Source: Ecdyonurus torrentis (taxonomy: Eukaryota > Arthropoda > Insecta > Ephemeroptera > Heptageniidae). Taken from it: a stretch of 64,000 nucleotides of DNA. Of the stretch, positions 23,540 to 36,300 are shown piece by piece. The stretch lies in the NCBI GenBank assembly GCA_949318235.1, contig OX439137.1, positions 3,502,456 to 3,566,455 on the forward strand, given 5' to 3'. The translations under genes and the position numbers were made by a program. The notes under the pieces are model-generated. The model was given only the letters and a program-made list of their open reading frames with translations, did no database searches and was not told the DNA's origin. Position 1 is the stretch's first letter. Every line of letters starts with the position of its first letter.

Positions 23540-24680
23540 AATATTTTAATTTTTTTTTTTTTTTTACAAGAATCTTCTATTTAATTAGTAATTTTAATTG
23601 ATATTTTAACTTGTAACCCAGTACTATTAGGGTCACACTTTGGCTTTACGACTTGGTGATGAGAACTACATATAGACTCAAAACATGTCCTAACATTGGG
23701 TCACAAGTTAATAGTCACAAGTACATAATATAGAAAGTATATTTAGAGCCCTTGTAAGGTGCTTGATGGTTTTACTATTCTTTCCTCTTGAAAAATTACA
23801 ATACTTAGGTATACATATAATTTTTGTTCAATTTAAGGAAAAAAACCATTGCAGTTAGAATTAATATAGATTTTTTTTTTTACAATTTTTTCATGAATTC
23901 AAAAATAACATTATTTTGACTGATTAATTAGAAGATTCTCCAACTACTTATTACACATATTATATTCATTTCAAATTTTTTTTTTTACATAAATATTAAG
24001 TACATTACATTACTGTGCCACAAAAAATAAATCAAAATTTAGAAAAAATATTTTCATACATACGTATATTAATTTTTTTTTTTTTTGTATACATAGAAAA
24101 ATTGATACAAAAAAATTGACACAGAATACTTTTTTTTTTATCAAGACAAAAATTAACAAAAGTTTTTTAGGACTTTATATCATAGGAAAAAAAAAATGCT
24201 ACTAAAAAAATGGTTGTTTATGCGTTTTGTATATATATTATGATTATGCAGTGATAGCTATAAATATTTGTTGTTGTTTTGGAAGCATTTTAAAGCAATA
24301 AGCTTAATGATATATAGAGGGTTCAAAAGCATATATAGGTATATATTTTTAAATATATTTGGTGTATAATTAAGTTTTTTGAACTTCACAAACGTGACTT
24401 TTTATAGTTGAGCAAAAAAATAAATAAAATCAAGAATATCCTATCATAAATTTAAAATAATAACAATATGCAATCCTGAGTTTTTATTTAGAATATTTAG
24501 CAAGTATCAATTTTCCATTAGTCTCTACTACTTTGTTTTTTCAATGCATAACAAGAATGTAACTTTGCTTGACTCCTTTAGGCCAAAGTGACACTTAAAA
24601 CCAATCATTTGCTGTCTGCTAATTGGTTTATTATCATCACATGACCTCTAACTCTAGTGCTGATTGGCTTAGAGTTAGTA
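23540..24680. other. AT-rich intergenic DNA
   Basis: No supported gene. A degraded D-type end (AAGGTGCTTGATGGTTT) is near 23756. Confidence 0.35.
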
Positions 24681-24692
24681 ATCAAGCTTTAA

Positions 24693-25140
24693 AGCTCTTA
24701 TGCACTTATTTTTTTATAATTTAGAATACTAGGTTGATAATTACCATACCTTATTATCCATGAATTAGACACCAACATGTTGATTTTGTATTTATTTTGT
24801 ATTTATTTTCATTTTGACAGTTGAAATAAAACTTATCTGACGTCACAATGTACCGGTGACTGTGATTGGCTGACTTATCACGTGACCAGACCCAGTGGCT
24901 GTGATTCGCTGATGAGTCAGCCAATCACAGTCACCCGTCAAGTCACGTGATAAAGTGAGCCAATCACAGTCACGGGTACATTGTGACGTCACATAAGTTT
25001 TATTTCAACTGTCAAAATGAAAATAAATACAAAATAAATACAAAATCAACATGTTGGTGTCTAATTCATTGATAATAAGGTAGGGTACATAATTATCAAT
25101 CTAGTATTCTAAATTATAAACAAATAAGTGCATAAGAGCT
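24693..25140. mobile_element. TTAA fold-back element, family A copy 3
   Basis: TTAA at 24689-24692 and 25141-25144. Ends AGCTCTTATGCACTTAT and ATAAGTGCATAAGAGCT. Core with CCAATCACAGTCAC repeats, two CACGTG-containing sites and TGACGTCA in each arm. Confidence 0.85.
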
Positions 25141-25596
25141 TTAATGTTGGAGCAAGTTTGCGACACTATTTGGTAATAAAGAATTTTAAAAGATTACAAT
25201 TTTTTACTGCTCATTTTTCACTCTATTTAATTTGATGATTTTAGTGTCAAAAATACATTATTATTAAAAATTATGCTAGGATAAACATAAATAAATATTT
25301 ATAAATGTGTACACACGACACTAATCCAACACACACGCAAACATGTGCAATTTGAAGATTTCAACATATTATTATAAAAATTAGCTCAAAAAAATTTCAC
25401 AATTACAAAAAGAAGTGCAAAATATAAATTGAAAAAAAAAGTACACAATTGATTCACTTTTAAATTAATAAACTAAATCTATAAAAAAATAAAAACTAAG
25501 TTTTAAACACCATAGAAATTATATGAGCACAATACAGTTTGGTCAACTTTGAACATCCTTTTATCTCTATTTTATAAATCTAACAACATGCCCAGT

Positions 25597-25933
25597 TTAA
25601 GGGAGTAGGGTTCCAATGTCGGCCATTAGATTAGACTCAAACTTTTATCATCAAAAAAATCTGAAATTTTGCACAATGATACTTTAGCTTCAATTTCAAA
25701 TACCAGTATATAAAATTTTTGGGGGGGTCACCGTGCAAATTTATTTTATATGATTTTTTTGACATTTTAAGCCCATAAGGCTAATTTAAATTTTTTTTTT
25801 TTGGGGACGGTCAAATATCTTGAAATTTTTATCACGGCTAGGTGTGACCCTTAGCTACACAATGACACCAAATTTAGACCCAAAACACATTCTAGTTTTT
25901 GAGATATAAGGTCGGTACCCTACTTCCTTAAAT
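25597..25933. mobile_element. Terminal-inverted-repeat element with ACCCTACT ends
   Basis: TTTAAGGGAGTAGGGT at the left and ACCCTACTTCCTTAAA at the right; about 335 bp, interior not palindromic. Confidence 0.65.
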
Positions 25934-26189
25934 TATTAAAACACAACAGAAGCTCAGAAGCTGGTGTTTATTTTATTTTCACCAAGATCACAATGCAGCT
26001 GTACAAGCAAGAGAATTAACTCTAAAGCACACAGTCTGACATGAGGGATTTTTGTGCCACCATGGGGAGACAAAGACAACAACAACAACAACAAAAAGAA
26101 AAAAAAAAGAAAGAAAGTATTTTATATTCTAAAAGATAGATTTCATAGGGCAAAGAAGTAGCCTAAATGAATTCAAATTTGGCTCCATT

Positions 26190-26475
26190 CTGAAATTTTA
26201 TTCTATAGCTTACCGAGTTTAGATACTTTATTTTCCTGAATATCAAGCAATAATCAAAATTATTAATCAATTTTCTATAATCAAAATTACTTAAAATTCA
26301 GGAAAACAAAAGCTCAAGTAAAAATTTCAGGAAGAGAAAAATTGTAATTTGCATTAAAGCCGCTTCATTTCCCCACAAGAAAGCACGTGAAATCAAATCT
26401 GAAATACAAAGTCATCTGCTAGCACTTTGTTAGTATTGCGGAGCTCTGAGTTTGCTTGTTTTAACACTCCCTCTT
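26190..26475 (+). repeat. Diverged copy of the 56.9-57.4 kb palindrome
   Basis: AATTCAGGAAAACAAAAGCTC, GCTTCATT, AAGAAAGCA and CTGCTAGCACTTTGTTAGT match its right arm. Confidence 0.55.
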
Positions 26476-26479
26476 TTTA

Positions 26480-27870
26480 CAAGCCTTCTATTACATAATT
26501 GGGCATAGAGATAAATGAACTTTCAAAGTTGCTCCAATTAGCCACTAAATAAATCCAAAATAGCCTCCCATAACAAATATATTATAAAATAAGGAACATA
26601 TTCAAAATTAATCTCCATTTTTTTTTATACACTGAAAAAAGTTTTCAAAAATCAATCAAGTTCACACAATGAACTAAAATTATACTGGCATAAAAATTTA
26701 ATTACAATAATATTTAATAAATTACCCTTTTTTTTTTTTAGCAGTGACAGAGAATTTAGGAAAGTGTGAGCTCTAATTTCTTAATTTTAATCTGAAGGGG
26801 TAACACTTGGAACATATTTTGACTGGGAGTTATATATACCACCCCTATTTTGCATTGAAAACCAGGGGGTGGTCAATGAAGATACAGATATTTCACTGTG
26901 TAAGCTGCACTGGCATTATGAATACCTTTTTTTTTCAGTGTAAATTTAATAATAATAAATGAACGATATGGCAATAATAATCATGACTAGTTATGCGTTG
27001 GATACAATAACAAACTTATATAAGAAAATTAATAATTATTTCAATTTATAGTTTCAAATAATAATATTAAATCACATAAATCAAAATCTCAAACATGATT
27101 CTAAAATAAAAAATAAATAAATAAATAAATGTGGCTTTATTATTATTTTTTTTTTTAATTAAAAAAATTTCCCCATCAAGTATTGTATTTTTATAATAAA
27201 TTTAAAAGTTGATATTTTACAGGGCAACTTATTTGTAGTACTGCTGTCAATTGGGGTGACTATGGTTAAAATTCAAAATGTATTTACTCAGTAGCTCAAG
27301 CTCTTAGAAACGTAAAACAAAAACTTTAATTTGATTTTTGCGCTATATTTTAGTTTTTGTGCCCAGTTTCTATAAGCTTTCGTAGTAAACAATTTTTGAA
27401 AATTTGGACAAAGTCACTCCATTTAACAGCAATACTTTCAATAAAATTCATTGACTTGTAAATTTAAATCACCATAACTTTAAAAAAAAAAAAAAAAAAA
27501 AAATGAAAAAAAAAAAAAAAAAAAAAAAAGGAAGAAAGTGAAAATTATTTCTACTGCTTTATGTCACAAAGAACGACTTCTAAAATTATAATTGTTGCAA
27601 ATATTGGTCATAAAGGTGCATTCACATAATTCAATTTTTTTACATACCTATTTCCATAGCAAAATTACTATATCTGTATCTTTAAAAAAAAAAAAAATCA
27701 TTCTATTTAGAACCATAGTCAATGATTTACTACACAAAATTATGGATAAAAATTGAGTATATGAATGCATGTTAACAGTTTTCTTATATAAAAAAATAAA
27801 ATAAATAAAACATTACAATTTGCAACAATTAAAAAAAAAATCAACAAAACCCATTTTCTCTTTCTTTTTT
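26480..27870. other. AT-rich DNA 3' of DIPK1
   Basis: Long A and T runs (27480-27530) and no coding signal. The part next to 27877 may be DIPK1 3' UTR. Confidence 0.35.
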
Positions 27871-27875
27871 TAAAT

Positions 27876-27881
27876 TTTATT
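27876..27881 (-). terminator. AATAAA overlapping the DIPK1 stop codon
   Basis: Read on the minus strand, GGAATAAAATTT runs through the stop codon (27879-27877), so an AATAAA hexamer overlaps TAA. It may be the polyadenylation signal, but the sequence is so AT-rich that chance is likely and other sites lie downstream. Confidence 0.25.
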
Positions 27882-29380
27882 CCATCATGAGATCCAATTC
27901 ATTAACCATTTCCTCAATAGTAGCTACCAATCTATCCCTAACATCATCAGGTGTTCCATATTTAATACCTTCTTCTCCATGAGGATAAGCACAAAGTCTA
28001 AGTAACGTTGTTAATGCTGGAGAAGCATGAGGTGACGATAATAATCCAGGTATTAATAACGCACCACCCCAACGTTCACCCAGAAACACCTTCTCACAAA
28101 TAGATTGTAAATTATTATTAGTACTTGGTGGTACACATTTGCCATCTTCACAAGCTGCAAAACAATCTAAATATTTACAATCTTGATGTTTCATACATTT
28201 CTGACCATCCCCTGATAACGTATTAGCAACGTCATTAGTAACAACAGAATCACCGTCTAAAATAACAATTTTAGTACCGTCAAATGATTTACCAAAATGA
28301 TTAATACGTACATCACATATTCTTAATTGTAACATAAAAGTAGATTCTAATCTTTCAAGTAATTCTAATATCAATACAGAATTTCTTAATCTATCTGACC
28401 ATATTTCATTTTCATGTTCCCATAATGCACCACCAGTAATAGGTTCAGCGTATTCAACAGCAAAATAATCACCACATGAACCAATTAATGTTGGAAATAT
28501 TTCTTGTTCTGCAAATAATCTTATAGCTAAATATTCATGATCTTGTAATAAGGACCATAGATTACTCATTTCTGCATGTCTCATTTCTGAACGAGTAGGT
28601 ACAGGACCTAATTGTGTTAATTTTTGTATTTGATCGTTAGTTACAGATATATTCATTTCTGTTATTACTAAATTAGTTATCATATCAAAAAAGTCATTTT
28701 CTGATGGATAATGTTGATAACCTTTATTATCTATCCAATAAACTGATGTTCTTGTATCAGGGAATGATGTTCTCTTTGATGATTTAAATACTAGAGGCAT
28801 GCCATCTAGTACTGCAGAAAATACAACTTCTTTACCTGCATGTAGTGGTTGGCAGTTCATGTTATGTATACGTCCATGCTCACACAGTGGGGAGCATAGG
28901 TTGCCTACTGCTTCACCATCATGGTATTGATGACACTGCAAAATATTAATACTTATATTAAAATGTTCTTTGTCATATTTAAAGGACTAGTAAACAATGG
29001 CCTTTTTAAAAGTGATCATTGTGTTAGATAACAAAAATGTAAATCAATATATAGGGTGGTTTCATTCATGTTAAAGTCAACGTCATAAGTAAGTACTAAT
29101 AACATTGGCTGGTATAGGAAAATGGCACATTTTGCCAGTTTAAAAATACTTCGCAATTTTGTTGGGAGCATTGATGCTGTTAACAGGTTGAATTAGTACT
29201 GTACTTCAAGTATGCAAGAAAAATAATAATGACCAAAAAATAGCTAATTTTCCAAAGAAAATAGCCAAAAACTACGTTTGTCCTATGCTGAGCAATGTTA
29301 TTCATTGCTAAAGAAGAGCATTGAAAAGCATTCAGAATGACGTCATGTGTACACACCCTATATAACAAAATTAAAATAGG

Positions 29381-29416
<36 letters not shown>

Positions 29417-30497
29417 GAGTTGCTTTCCAGAGGGCAAGCATCATAAATCGCTTGGATCTTGTTCAGATTTTCTCACATATCCCAATTTTAAATCAGATTT
29501 CTTTGATCCGAAACTAAAATGGAGAATTTCATATCACTGTTAAAAAATGTTTAAAATGAGGGTGAGACAATAGTGTTGTTCTTAAACCCTGTTTTCTTAC
29601 TACAAAAAAGTGTGCATTACATTTGAAGAACCATAGTTGATTATCATTTTAGTACAGCAGAAAACAGCTAGGGTTTATGAACAGCGTTATTGTCATACAA
29701 AAGTGTCTAATATAGGCTAACATAGGCTTGTTTGTAAACCTGTTACCTTGCTCCTAATAAAATGATTTTTTTTAAAAGCATGATATAATCTTCACTTTTT
29801 TGTGTTCTGGAGCATAATGGGGGGGGGGGGGGGGGCGGTTACGAACAAGCCTATTCGCGACTTGCTCTTACAGCGCCACCATGGTCCGTGGCGAAAAATA
29901 GGCCCACAAATTAACATGTAAGGTATAGGCCAATACGGCTAGTTCTGCTATAATTCTTGCCGCTAGGAAAAAATTTTCTTAATAAAAAAGATGCACAAAG
30001 CCCTCAAACTGACTATTCAGTAAAAAAATTTACAGGATTTAACCATTGAGGCAGGAAAAATAGCGAAAATAGCTGGATTGGCCTATACCTTACATGTTAA
30101 CTTGTGGCCCTATTTTTTGCCACGGACCATGGTGGCGCTGTATGAGCAAGTCGAGAATTATATATGTTAGCATCAAAACCCCTTGTGTCGACTTTAACAT
30201 GAACACATACACACTATACACAATGCTAACTTAAATTTAAATATACAAAAAAATACTTACAACATTATGAACATGCTGCCAAACTTCTACGTTACTGCAT
30301 ACTATCCCCCAACTTAATAATGCATAAAATATTGCACCAATTAAAAATAATAACGAAATAAAACTTGCTAAGAATCTTTTTCTATAAACTATACTTGAAA
30401 TATGTTTTAAATAAACTATAACGATCGATGTATCATTTATTATAAACTGACAACAGTGTTTTAAAAATATGAATTTATTTCTTATTGTAGTCATCAT
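27877..30497 (-). CDS. DIPK1: DIPK1 (FAM69) family divergent protein kinase, two exons
   Basis: DIPK1/FAM69 proteins are type II membrane proteins of the ER with a divergent kinase fold; substrates are poorly known. Exon 1 is 30497-30261 (donor GTAAGT) and exon 2 is 28935-27877 (acceptor TTGCAG), phase 0. The product is 431 residues; human DIPK1A/B are 428/431. Residues 1-41 are cytosolic, with an RKR at about 39-41 like the family's arginine ER signal. A membrane anchor follows (about 42-65), then a Cys-rich lumenal start (CHQYHDGEAVGNLCSPLCE). Further family marks are IGSCGDYFAVEYAEP and the C-terminal CKYLDCFAACEDGKC. ATG 30497 is the first in-frame ATG; a second follows directly. Paralogue identity (1A, 1B or 1C) cannot be assigned. 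The large second exon is uninterrupted. The gene is head to head with the OCIAD1-like gene. Confidence 0.9.
29053..29365 (+). mobile_element. Family B element in the DIPK1 intron
   Basis: TATAGGGTGGTTTCATTCATG to CACACCCTATA. An A-run of about 35 follows at 29381. Confidence 0.75.
29853..30160. mobile_element. 308 bp palindrome in the DIPK1 intron
   Basis: CGACTTGCTCTTACAGCGCC on the left, its near-complement at the right. The arms share GGTATAGGCCAAT and CCATGGTCCGTGGC. A G-tract of 17 lies just left, at 29819. Confidence 0.75.
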
Positions 30498-31249
30498 TAT
30501 GCATTTATTATATATTATATAAAAATTTGTATTCAAAACTATATAAAGTTATTGTATTTTGGGGTTCGTTGAACTTTATCAAGATTTTTTCATCGGAGAC
30601 CTAATTGCTGCCTTTTCAAATCTGAAATCAGACAAAAATAAATCAATAAATTTTACAGAATTAGATAAATAATCCATTAATGTACAAAATCAAGGGGCAA
30701 ATGCAAATACATAATGTGCTGCAAAAAAAGGGGGCGTGTCATGAAAGAGAATAGGGTTAATTTTAAATAATAATATCTAGGTATTTTAAACAGAAAATGC
30801 AGTAATTATTTATATACATAGAAGAATGTCTTATTACGCATGAAACTGATAAGAAGTTTTTAAATTATCTTTTAAATAGCAGCATTATTTTGATTAAAAC
30901 TGAGTTATTCAAAAATACTACAAAAATTATTCCTCTGACTTTGAAATGATTTTTAAACAACTTCAACTTAATTTAATGTTGATTTTTCTATAAATAAATA
31001 GTTTGAAGTTATTGAAAACTAATATATTCACTTATTTACCTTAATTTAATCTATGATTATCTTGAAATTTACATTTTTTCCACCTTGAAACTAATTTTAC
31101 ATTTGTTTATTTACAAGTAGCGCCCCATCGCCATCTTGAATGTTTACATTTTTAATTCACAATTTTGCCACCAGGCTAAAAAAATTAGACAAAAACAACA
31201 AAGTCGCTTATAAATTTTTAATTGTGTCATTTAATAAATAATTTTTTCA
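30498..31249. promoter_or_regulatory. Shared head-to-head promoter region of DIPK1 and OCIAD1-like genes
   Basis: Only 752 bp separate the two divergent start codons. The stretch has no hairpin element that I can see, unlike the flanks. CGCCATCTTG at 31129-31138 matches the YY1-type AAGATGGCG motif, 112 bp before the OCIAD1-like ATG, where such motifs often sit near the transcription start. A GGGGGCGTG box is near 30731. Bidirectional promoter activity is inferred. Confidence 0.5.
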
Positions 31250-31802
31250 ATGAGTAATTCAGAAATTTTACAACAAAATCCTACTTGGGAAGGACCTAAA
31301 AAACCTGCACAGCTTAATGCTAGTGAGGTATAGTATTTCTATTATCTCTAGAATATAATATTTTCATTACAAATCAAGCCTTGTTTTTTGAAGGTTAAAT
31401 CACCGGTATGATGTGATGCCTTTTTTTACTATTTTTATTTATTTGTTTCATATGTATTTTATTTAGATGCTTTGAATTAAAATATGTCATAACTTTTGAC
31501 ATTTAAATATGTAATACTAAATAATTTAGTATATAAACGACAACAGAAAACGAACAAATTTTGCTTCGTAAAGAAATCGACTTGATTTTTCTCGAACATT
31601 TTATGTAAAAATATCAAAATATAAGTTATATAATCAAGTTTTTTCGACTGAAATAAAAATATGGTTTGAATTAATAAGAACTATATATAATTATGGTGGT
31701 TGCAAATGAAGAATTAATTTTAATTGTGTGTTGCTGACATTTCCGTGAACAGAAAATGTGTACATACTGGTACATACATACTGGTACCATAGCCCTTAAA
31801 CG

Positions 31803-31836
<34 letters not shown>

Positions 31837-33249
31837 TTCTTATCACCATACATAATTTCTTTAAAGCTCAGTATTATTTCCTGCAATTTTGGTAAAAGAG
31901 TTCCATTTTTAAAAGCATTAGTACGTAAGGAGTTAGTGTCAAAAGTTGAAATGTAAACATATGCCACATACACTAATTAATTTAACGATATGTATATGTA
32001 TGTACATATACAGTACAGTTAACCGGAGTGACTTTTAACACCCATTTATATCTACTTTGGGCACTCATTTCAAAAATTTAAAACATATATGTCATTTTGA
32101 TCAAAATCAAATTTGAACAATAGCAAGAATCTTCAAATTTCTAAAATTAGGCCCAAAGAGAGAGATAATTGGGTGTTCAAAGTCACCCCAGTTGACTGTA
32201 CTTCTTCAACCCATGGACCCATCATCAATTTGTTTACGAGTCACGAAGTTGCATTTTCAAACATGGCTACTACGCGCAATTTCATATGCAACCACCTCGT
32301 GCCTTACAAAATCGAATAAAAACTATTGTAGATTATCAGTGATGCGTTCAGGAAGGGTTTCTAAACCTTTTATTATTATTATTTAACTACTGTACCGAGA
32401 CCAGAATTATTCAAATAAGGGATACTATAGACACACTTTTATTATGTTTTAAGCTTAAATAGAATAATTAGATAATTTTTTATTTACTTATTATACTGTA
32501 CTGCATTGATACGTCTTTCTCCTTGTTTCAGCCATACCATTTTACATCAGAAGAAGCTAGAGTTTTACGAGAATGTAATCGTGAAAGTTTTTATCAACGA
32601 TCTCTTCCTATTGGAACATTTCTAGGACTTGGTACTTATTATGCTGTCAAATCAGGTGAGAATATTAAAAGAAATACTAACACGCTATTTTTTAAAAATA
32701 AATAAAAAGATATTAGCGTCGAAAAAAAAAAAAGAAAAGAAAGAAGAAGAAGAAGAAGAAGGGAAAAAAAAAAAAAAAAAAGCGACCACAACAACAACAA
32801 TAATTAATTATTAGATGGCACTTTAAAACATACACATATCGTCCTGGTCATGGCAAAAAGCCTCATCTCCAGTGATCAGCATTTCATTCAAGGCCCTATC
32901 TCCAGTGCAAACACTATGACATGATCAATGGAGATAGGGCCTTTGTTAAATTGCTGATCACTGGAGATGAGGACTTTTGCCATGACCAGAACGATATTAT
33001 ATATCTTAAAACTCATAAACTGGGGAGGAAACTTGTAAAGTAGGCAACCCACACTGCAATTTCTATTGTAGAAGAAGAATTCATGACATCATGAATTCCT
33101 AGTAAAAAAATTTGTCTTTCATTAGGCTTATCAAAATAAAAGGATAGAAACTGTAGAAGTAGAACAATAATTTTTTGCTTTGCTTGCCATATTGTGTTAT
33201 CGTGTTACACAAAACCCAGTCAAGGGGATTGCTTTCGCTTTCGCTTTCG

Positions 33250-33304
<55 letters not shown>

Positions 33305-36300
33305 CGCTTTTTTTTTTTTTTTTTTTTCCATAGGCCTATATTTAATATTACATTAGGCTTATGAGACTATCATAAAAATTGGCAACATTGCATTAAATCA
33401 GTAAAGCAAGAAACATATTTTATTTTATAGGGTACAATACTTAAATGAAGGTATGAAGGTCATACAGTGTTGAAATGCATGTCTGTTGTAGAACAGATTT
33501 CTCATATTAGAATTGATACGTCATTATGTATTGTTTTTTGCTTGAAGGTTACTTGAAAAGTAATGCAAGATGGGGAGCAAGTCCCAAGATATTTGCTGCT
33601 GTGGTAGCAGGATACTTTCTTGGTAAATTCTCTTACCAATCTCGCTGTGCTGATAAAATGATGCAGTTACCAAACAGTCCTCTAGGAGAAATGTTACGTA
33701 GACGAAGGCAACAAGCAGGAGGGGCATCCTTCTCAGAGAAGTGAGTCAATATTGTGAACTATTGTTTCATGTTAGATTTCAACTAAAAGAATCAATTTAA
33801 GGAAGAAAACCATCGCGATTAGGATCAATAATGAAGAAAAGGATAGAATTACCAGCAAGGGCCTTACTTACCACAGTAGAAGTTCTATGGAGAGGTCGAG
33901 GTCGTGCATGGCACAGTGTTTTGTTTAAAAAAAAAAGTTCATTTTATAACTGATTATAAAATAAAATAATACCTACAAGTTATAAAAAAAAAATTTATGA
34001 CAAAATACTGTGCCACGCGTTATAAAAAGTTATAAAATAAACTTTTTCATAACAAAATACTGTGCCACATGAGACCACGACCTCTCCATAGAACTTCTAC
34101 TGTTCTACTGCTGCTAATTCTATCCTTTTCTTTATTAATTTTCTTATATTTATATTATAAATATATGAAAAAACCATCGCGGTTAATGCTACTAATCAAT
34201 AGGATAGAAATAGTACGAGAGAAACTAGAGCACTTTGTATTGAAAAGTAATGCAGAGCGAAATTCTCTAATTTTGATAGAATAATGGGAATGGGATTCAA
34301 ATTAATTCACTAGTATTGTTACTAGGACGTTTTTTAATGAAAGAAATTAAAAGGATGGGTTATTCTGTGCGAAAACTAGCCATACATACCAAATATCGTC
34401 ACGTAAACTATCTCTCAATCTGGCTGGACGCGTTTCGACCTATCCGTTCCGAATATTGTATATTAATAAAATTAATATACAATAAAACATCGCGGGTCTC
34501 AGGTTCTCTTCAGCAGCCCATGGTAGTACAATATGCTCACCTATACCGAGCATCACCGCTTGGTACGTGTGGTTCATATCGCACGCCATGTGAAAATGAG
34601 ATTTAGTCAGAGCGCTTGCTGAGCAGTGTCCGCCGCACCCCCCTCCCCACATTCCCCAATGCAGAGAAGGAAGCAGCCGCGACCACTACCCCGCAAGACG
34701 ACACCTGTTTCGTGATACATACTTGTATGTTTGGCGAGTCTTTGCACAGAGAGGAGAGGAAAAAGTAAAAGATGATAGAGGTTAGAGATAGAAATAAAAT
34801 GCAACCAAATGTTGCATTTTTTGTATGCACTTACGTAGCTTTCGCTCTGGCATATAACTCGAATAGAATGTGAAAAATATTATTTACAAAGGAAAAAAAT
34901 CGACATTGCGATAAATATAAATATATGAAAAAACCATCGCGGTTAATGCTACTAATCAATAGGATAGAAATAGTACGAGAGAAACTAGAGCACTTTGTAT
35001 TGAAAAGTAATGCAGAGCGAAATTCTCTAATTTTGATAGAATAATGGGAATGGGATTCAAATTAATTCACTAGTATTGTTACTAGGACGTTTTTTAATGA
35101 AAGAAATTAAAAGGATGGGTTATTCTGTGCGAAAACTAGCCATACATACCAAATATCGTCACGTAAACTATCTCTCAATCTGGCTGGACGCGTTTCGACC
35201 TATCCGTTCCGAATATTGTATATTAATAAAATTAATATACAATAAAACATCGCGGGTCTCAGGTTCTCTTCAGCAGCCCATGGTAGTACAATATGCTCAC
35301 CTATACCGAGCATCACCGCTTGGTACGTGTGGTTCATATCGCACGCCATGTGAAAATGAGATTTAGTCAGAGCGCTTGCTGAGCAGTGTCCGCCGCACCC
35401 CCCTCCCCACATTCCCCAATGCAGAGAAGGAAGCAGCCGCGACCACTACCCCGCAAGACGACACCTGTTTCGTGATACATACTTGTATGTTTGGCGAGTC
35501 TTTGCACAGAGAGGAGAGGAAAAAGTAAAAGATGATAGAGGTTAGAGATAGAAATAAAATGCAACCAAATGTTGCATTTTTTGTATGCACTTACGTAGCT
35601 TTCGCTCTGGCATATAACTCGAATAGAATGTGAAAAATATTATTTACAAAGGAAAAAAATCGACATTGCGATAAATATAAATATATGAAAAAACCATCGC
35701 GGTTAATGCTACTAATCAATAGGATAGAAATAGTACGAGAGAAACTAGAGCACTTTGTATTGAAAAGTAATGCAGAGCGAAATTCTCTAATTTTGATAGA
35801 ATAATGGGAATGGGATTCAAATTAATTCACTAGTATTGTTACTAGGACGTTTTTTAATGAAAGAAATTAAAAGGATGGGTTATTCTGTGCGAAAACTAGC
35901 CATACATACCAAATATCGTCACGTAAACTATCTCTCAATCTGGCTGGACGCGTTTCGACCTATCCGTTCCGAATATTGTATATTAATAAAATTAATATAC
36001 AATAAAACATCGCGGGTCTCAGGTTCTCTTCAGCAGCCCATGGTAGTACAATATGCTCACCTATACCGAGCATCACCGCTTGGTACGTGTGGTTCATATC
36101 GCACGCCATGTGAAAATGAGATTTAGTCAGAGCGCTTGCTGAGCAGTGTCCGCCGCACCCCCCTCCCCACATTCCCCAATGCAGAGAAGGAAGCAGCCGC
36201 GACCACTACCCCGCAAGACGACACCTGTTTCGTGATACATACTTGTATGTTTGGCGAGTCTTTGCACAGAGAGGAGAGGAAAAAGTAAAAGATGATAGAG

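Noticed and set aside
34550..34585. tRNA-like B box (GGTTCATATCGC) in the array unit
   Set aside because: Only about 9 of 12 positions fit and no A box or cloverleaf could be made at the right distance.
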